Below are positions 58,731-64,000 of a DNA stretch of 64,000 bases, in pieces (the stretch's first letter is position 1; every line of letters starts with the position of its first letter). This DNA is from Tethya wilhelma (taxonomy: Eukaryota; Porifera; Demospongiae; Tethyida; Tethyidae), in contig CAXIPT010000007.1 of the NCBI GenBank assembly GCA_964030475.1, positions 3,376,657-3,440,656 on the forward strand, in the 5' to 3' direction. The position numbers and the translations under genes are program-made. Below the pieces are notes generated by a model. The model made no database searches. It was not told where the DNA came from and saw only the letters and a program-made list of their open reading frames with translations.

Positions 58731-59717
58731 ATGCAGGAAGCTATGGTTAGGTCACTACCATCAGTATCTGAAGAGGAATCTTTAGATGAATATGACTCAG
58801 CCACTTTACCTCTGAAGCCGAAGGTATAAATAGCCTCAGACTGCCATTGATGTCAGCATATGATGTCAGTATAGTGCATCTTTATGCATCATTGTATATA
58901 GGTCCCTAAATTATCAGCAAAGACTCAAGGTTTAATGGTGAGTCATGATGGTGAATCGGTGTATATTTGATTATCAATACAAGTTATATCACTGGATTTT
59001 AGACCAAGCAAGCAAGATCAAGCAAAAAATGGAAGCAAGTTTTTAAAAAGGTTGGATTTATGTTTGAACATAAAACACCACCCTGTTATTATAATTATTA
59101 TATTATATTATAGGCTGATCAGTGGATCAATTCAGCCAAGCCAGTGACCCCATCATTTGCATTCATGTATTGGGAAACAACTCGGGGACGCCAACAGATA
59201 GTATGGAAAGGTATTAAACTTACAATAATATTATGCCACTATTACTGTTCAACTTTATGTATAATACATGGATGACATAAATTATGTTATTATAGGTCTT
59301 GATCACATGAGAGCATTTGCAGAATATCCGATAGTCCAGAGCGATACTCCAGGTGACCGGATCATGGATTCATGTCTGCATGTGTATTTTTAGCCTTTTG
59401 TTATAAATTTTGCATGAGCAGATTTGCTACAAGCTTCTTGATCCAGTGCAGATGACTTGAAACAAGACTCTAAGCACGAGATCATTTCTCTTCCTTCAAA
59501 TGATCCTCAATACTATGTGTCAGACTATCTGTACAATATCTTGCCAAGGATCATGAATCCCAAAAGTAAATTGGTTTTTAATGTTATGCTGCATGTTATG
59601 TTCAACAATGTCCGTTATTTAATTTTAAATAAGATATTTATAGCTAACATCAATAATATACCAAGCTGGTTTCCAGAGGGGATGGTGTTCAAGGCACCCA
59701 ACAATCCAAGGAATTAA
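58731..59717 (+). CDS. Seven-exon orphan gene, about 172 aa
   Basis: Exons: 58731-58823, 58902-58937, 59003-59050 (all phase 0), 59114-59210, 59296-59352, 59452-59565 (phase 1) and 59644-59717 with TAA. All seven have canonical GT and AG ends, and introns are 63-99 bases, so the model is strong though untested. The protein starts MQEAMVRSLPSVSEEESLDE (acidic), has a basic SKKWKQVFKK, then a compact Trp/aromatic-rich region (FAFMYWETTRGRQQIVWKG, MRAFAEYPIV) and ends SWFPEGMVFKAPNNPRN. No family recognised, no signal peptide or membrane segment. It lies between two composite elements but contains none. Confidence 0.7.
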
Positions 59718-59927
59718 TTGTCATGAGATGTGGTTGTGCTTTTGCTGTCTAAAATTACTCAATCAAATTGAATGTGGCAAGCAGAATCTGGTGAATGCGT
59801 TAGGAAATATTAAATGTGTGAAATATTACAGCCATTTCTGGAATCCTGCCCAGAGGACTACAAAATGTAAACCACAAACTTTATTTGTTATTAATTGAAT
59901 GTATGTGTTATTATAATATTACAAGCA

Positions 59928-60657
59928 AAAAAAAACATTGGAAATGTAATGAGACACAGGAATGGCTTAGTCGTATTGAGTCTCTCATTTTGCCCACAGG
60001 AAGAATCCTTACACACTCTAACAGCCATTCCATCTTGTTTACGTTCATTTTACGATTTAGCCATTCCTGTGTCTCATTACATTTCCAATGTTTTTTTTAC
60101 TTGTTTGTCCTCATTTTTCCATATTTCTACAAATTACATTTGAGTTGGTGTGTAGCTAGCTACTGAGCTAGTAGTCTGGCAAGCCAGACTCACTGAACCA
60201 GCGGCGGGCTGCTGAGCTGGTACTTGAAGTCCTAACTTGTGTAGCTTGAAGTGAAACACACATCTCCGTCATTTGGAGGCAGGAGCTGTATCATAAGATT
60301 TACTTGTCTTTCTATATGTTATGATAATCAAAGTCCTGATTCATCTCTTAAGAAGAGCAACCAGGTATCACAAAATAGTTCCAGGCAACTTCAATGCATT
60401 TAATTCCAAATAACGCACACTTTTGTGTGTGGAAAGGGTCGTCAATTCGAATTTTCTAGAAGCTAATGAATTATGCACGAGTGTAGAAATTAATGGCGGT
60501 CATATGGAGGAGGCACTTTTCGCCTTGTATCTAGCTACTCAATGAGAGGCGCTAAAAACCGATGGCAAAAGCGACTGTACCGGAAGAAACAAAGTTCGTT
60601 CGTTCAAGAATCAGCTTGTAAAAGTGAATAGTCTCTGAGAAAACTTAGCCAAGATGC
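59928..60657 (-). mobile_element. Composite element, reverse, truncated
   Basis: A shortened foldback (59928-60108, one arm reduced) is followed by the body to TGAGAAAACTTAGCCAAGAT. The CCCAGTAC end is missing, replaced by unrelated sequence at 60658. Confidence 0.7.
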
Positions 60658-60841
60658 TTTAAACCTAATCTTCACCAGATAGATTTTTAATATCTTGTTG
60701 CCATGGTGAGATAAGGAATGTTTTCGATTAAATGCACACCAGCCGAAATGCTATAAAGAGCCATAAAGAATCACCTTAGCAACAAAATGTACTCAGTGAA
60801 AATTAAGTTTAGAATGTTCCGGTTCAGATGATAATAATTTC

Positions 60842-60855
60842 GTTACCATAGCAAC
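60842..60855. promoter_or_regulatory. Perfect RFX X-box match in a repeat
   Basis: GTTACCATAGCAAC fits the known consensus GTNRCC-N(0-3)-RGYAAC at every position. GTTGCCATGGTGAG (60697-60710) lies 145 bases away, and CCTAATTAATTATTCAT follows, as in the 46990 foldback. Binding is inference. Confidence 0.5.
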
Positions 60856-61196
60856 AACCTTTCATATCCGCCTAATTAATTATTCATAAATTAAGGATGT
60901 AACTTAAAATTTTATATTTTTTTATTGAATATTCATCTTGTGGGTTTAGAATTTTATCTACATGTCAGGTAAAGATAAAATTATCTTATGAGTCATCATT
61001 AGCAGAATTAGGACTTAGCTAAGGGAAGTTAGAGCCAACTGAACATTGCCATTTTTTTTTACCCATTTCCTAATGGGCCCGATCCTTAATGGCACTGAGA
61101 ATATTCTTACATGATAGATTGGTGTATATAGCTATTCATTTTTTGGTACAGATGGATGATGAAGCAATGGAGATAGTATAGCTAGATAGAATATAG

Positions 61197-62306
61197 CTAA
61201 TAGCTAAACTTGACGAAAGAGGTTACCCACCAAGAGAAACAAAACAAATCATCCACAAAACCAAACACCATAATAGACACCTTACCTTAAAAATCAAAAA
61301 CAAGCCCAAAAGACTCAAACAAACATTCTTAGTAACAACCTACAATGACAATACCAAACGAATCAAAAACATAATCAGAAAGCACTGGAAATCAATTAAA
61401 AATGACCAGACCCTTAAACATATCTTTCCCAAACCACCCCTAGTAGTAACTAGAGGTAACAAATCACTTAGAAACCTCGTAGTCAGAGCTAAACTAGCCC
61501 CACTGTCAAAAGACTCGGCGAAAGAGACCAGTCAAACAAACACCCCTACCAATCCAATCACCATTAAAGAAAATTATCCACTCAACCTGTTCCAAGATAA
61601 ATTAAATAACTTCACTAACCCCATTAGTAAATGCAAAAAGAACTGTTTTACCTGTAAAATCCTAACCACCAACACTTTAGCAATAAGCACCCACGACAGA
61701 ACCAAACACCCGATAAATCTGCCTGTCCCTTATTAAAAATACAATTGCGACACCAAAAACTAGCCACTTGCACACATAAAGATTGTAAAGCACAATACGT
61801 TGGAATGTCAACCAGACCAATTAAATTTGAACACCTACAATCAAATAGCTCAGGCATAGGAAAACACATACAGAACAGTAACCACAAACGAGCAGACATA
61901 AAATTCCAGATCCTAGAAATGGCACCCCATTACCTTGATAGAGAAAATTTAAACACATGGTTAAAACAGAGAGAATATTATTGGATATGCAAATTAGGAA
62001 CTCTAACCAAACTTTCAAACAAAGGCCTAAATAAAACAATCTATGATAATAACAAATGAGATCAAACCCACATCACCAACACAAGCTATAAAGCACAGGC
62101 GCATGCAGTTCCCACCCATCCTGACTGTATCACTTAAAACAGAGAGAATATTATTGGATATGCAAATTAGGAACTCTAACCAAACTTTCAAACAAAGGCC
62201 TAAATAAAACAATCTATGATAATAACAAATGAGATCAAACCCACATCACCAACACAAGCTATAAAGCACAGGCGCATGCAGTTCCCACCCATCCTGACTG
62301 TATCAC
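61197..62306 (+). pseudogene. Penelope-like element, 3' fragment with GIY-YIG domain
   Basis: An open frame of 179 codons (61197-61733) encodes DERGYPPRETKQIIHKTK, then IRKHWKSIKNDQTLKHIFPK, LVVTRGNKSLRNLVVRAKL and CKKNCFTCK, the linker typical of Penelope-like elements after the reverse transcriptase. A frameshift near 61730 leads into 61745-62059 with a GIY-YIG endonuclease region: DCKAQYVGMSTRPIKFEHL, GKHIQNSNHKRADIKF, LKQREYYWICKL. The reverse transcriptase is absent, so it is 5' truncated. The last 173 bases are tandemly doubled (61961-62133 and 62134-62306). It ends 46 bases before the OTU gene's first visible exon. Confidence 0.7.
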
Positions 62307-62352
62307 TGTAATTATACATACCTATAACCATGATGGTTACCACATTTTACAG

Positions 62353-63681
62353 AAGAGATTCAATACTGCTAAAGAAGGTCTTGACTTCCTTCAATCCTCG
62401 TATATAAATCACTGTTGGTCCAGTTTCTGTGAGGCTGTCTTAGAAGTTAAAAAGGGGATTGACTGTATGACAAGACACATCATGACAGAAATACCAGAGT
62501 TGAAAACAACCAGTGATATTACTGCAAACCTTTTGGATAGACGGTATATATACTCTGCATATCTACGCAGTCACACTGTTGTATTATGTTTTTGACTATA
62601 ATTTTCTAAGACGTCACCAAACTTTAATGAGGGCAGGAGCTATCCCACTAGGACACTATGCTGGTAGAACAGATGGTGATGGAAACTGTTTGTACAGTTC
62701 CATCTCTCTACTCTTGTTTGGGAGCGTCATATACATGTATGCACTCAGGCTTGCCAGTGTCATCCATGCAGTTGATCACTTTGATCACTATGTGGAAATA
62801 GTAAGCCATCTAATTATGCAATTATAACTTATTTGTATTAATATTTATGTGATGTTATTGTGCATAAGATAAAAAAGGTAAGATATTTTTCTCATTTTGT
62901 AGTACAGAAAGAACCATCTGTCGCACAGTCATTTATTCATTCTGTTGCAAGCTCTAATGAGATGTTTTCTAACAGACCATTAGAAAAACCCACACTTTCA
63001 GAGCTGGTAGACTATATAATGAAAGAGGAGATTTATGTAACGACTAAAAATTGTTCTTTTTCAGGTATGAAATGGTGCATGATCATGGTTATGTCAGGAT
63101 CCTCCCAACATAACATAATTATAACTTTATCTTTAGGTTTCAATTTGTTGCTGGATGTATAAGCCGAGGCATCCAACTACATTCAGAGTTTGTCTATGAT
63201 GAGATAAGAGAGCATGGATACAATTCTGTGCTCCTTCCATGCTGTACATGCCCACCTTATCGTTGTAATCTTCACATTGGATTTGTTCCTTATAAGACCA
63301 CCTCTTATGGGATGAATGACAACATTCCATTCTATCCTGAGCAAACAGAAGGTATTATAATAATTTCCATTTGTGTAGAATGCAATAGTGATTCAATTTC
63401 ATTATTAATAATATATTACAGTGTCTAACCAGCCTGATATGGTGACTACTTCACAGTCACAACTGGAAGAAGTCATAGAAATCATTAAAGATAAGGAGTG
63501 TTTAATGGGCCGCCATGGTTTGTGCACTGTTACGCAAGAGAAAGGAGAAGAGAGTGGATGGGTAGCTTGTGATAGGTGCAACTCATGGTACCACAAACAG
63601 TGTGTTGGAGTTGGATGGAAATTTGGAAATAAGAACACTCCTTTTCTGTGTTGTGGCACTAATGACACTTCTATTGTGTAA
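62353..63681 (+). CDS. OTU-domain and PHD-finger protein, probably frameshifted
   Basis: Exon A 62353-62543 (phase 2 exit) and B 62611-62800 carry an OTU cysteine-protease start: AGRTDGDGNCLYSSISLLLF with the catalytic Cys, then LRLASVIHAVDHFDHY. Exon C 62908-63064 gives PTLSELVDYIMKEEIY. Exon D 63137-63351 gives FQFVAGCISRGIQLHSEF and NLHIGFVPY, a plausible catalytic His. Exon E 63421-63681 fits in phase and encodes a PHD-like finger GWVACDRCNSWYHKQCVGVG before the stop. C to D does not keep phase (C exits phase 1, D needs phase 2), so a frameshift or missed exon is likely. OTU proteins are deubiquitinases; PHD fingers usually read histone tails. The start is missing, perhaps removed by the Penelope-like insertion. 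Confidence 0.65.
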
Positions 63682-63715
63682 GCATTACCATAATATAATT
63701 ACATGGACATTATTA

Positions 63716-64000
63716 TTCCCAGTACGGTAGTACTGGGTACACAGGAATGGCACGGATGGCCCATTAGCGCAATACAAATATTCACGCGAATAACTCTGAG
63801 AAAATTGGAGGTTTGGCATATTTTTGTTTGGTACTTTAGCAATGGTTTTAGGCCATGTTTTAGGGCTCATTAGAAAGAGAAAGAGCTAAATAGTAATAAT
63901 CAAAGTCCTGATTCATCTCTTAAGAAGAGCAACCAGGTATCACAAAATAGTTCCAGACAACTTCAGTGCATTTAATTCCAAATAACGCACACTTTTGTGT
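63716..64000 (+). mobile_element. Rearranged composite element at window end
   Basis: The first 80 bases are the normal start (TCCCAGTACGGTAGTACTGG to ACGCGAATAACTCTG). From about 63800 the body continues in reverse orientation (GAGAAAATTGGAGGTTTGGC), then jumps to the AATCAAAGTCCTGATTCATC region. It continues past base 64000. Confidence 0.7.

Overview
The window looks like AT-rich animal nuclear DNA, most likely a demosponge (Amphimedon-like). That guess rests on short GT-AG introns, a metazoan-type ZPR1 gene, FLYWCH-MULE and hAT (DUF4371) transposase remains, a Penelope-like GIY-YIG fragment, many foldback/MITE elements, and single 'n' characters plus one 818-base N gap typical of a draft assembly. 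The organism call is inference. There is no bacterial gene organisation.

Layout. 1-14.2 kb: the 5' two-thirds of a ZPR1 gene on the minus strand (exon 1 at 14214, exon 5 at 1494), stretched by transposons. A 2.1 kb tandem duplication (856-2950 and 3271-5347) copies exon 5 without change, together with an array of eight CATCCA-N4-TGGATG palindromes. Intron 1 carries a TIR-bounded element (10226-11757) with a B-box/transposase-like gene. 14.2-15.6 kb: ZPR1 5' flank with E2F-like and DR1-like motifs, then a small plus-strand gene with a tandemly repeated exon. 15.9-16.3 kb: a 376-bp near-perfect snapback element with an 8-bp target duplication. 18.8-19.8 kb: two nested MITEs, each with its own 9-bp target duplication. 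21.9-23.7 kb: a composite element interrupted by an insertion lacking a clear target duplication. 23.7-26.1 kb: the longest gene, a protein with a degenerate SET domain. 28.6-35.1 kb: an unknown three-exon gene fragment, a possible tiny gene, a broken FLYWCH-MULE transposase and a broken hAT transposase. 38.4-40.2 kb: two satellite arrays. 40.8-50.6 kb: a very large inverted duplication (arms about 2.9 kb without insertions) whose inner boundary coincides with an 'n', so it may be biology or two haplotypes joined head to head. 51.0-53.4 kb: a lysine- and glutamine-rich gene of unknown function behind a TATA box. 53.6-60.7 kb: several copies of the composite element. 58.7-59.7 kb: a well-supported seven-exon orphan gene. 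61.2-62.3 kb: a Penelope-like 3' fragment with a tandem tail. 62.35-63.68 kb: an OTU-PHD gene, probably frameshifted.

The genes do not form a pathway. ZPR1 is the only recognisable conserved housekeeping gene. The rest are lineage-specific or transposon-derived. The most interesting material is structural: arrays of short palindromes, nested elements datable from target duplications and empty sites, one element family that joins a small terminal palindrome to a long foldback end, and repeats that carry RFX X-box-like or NRF1/ETS-like sites.
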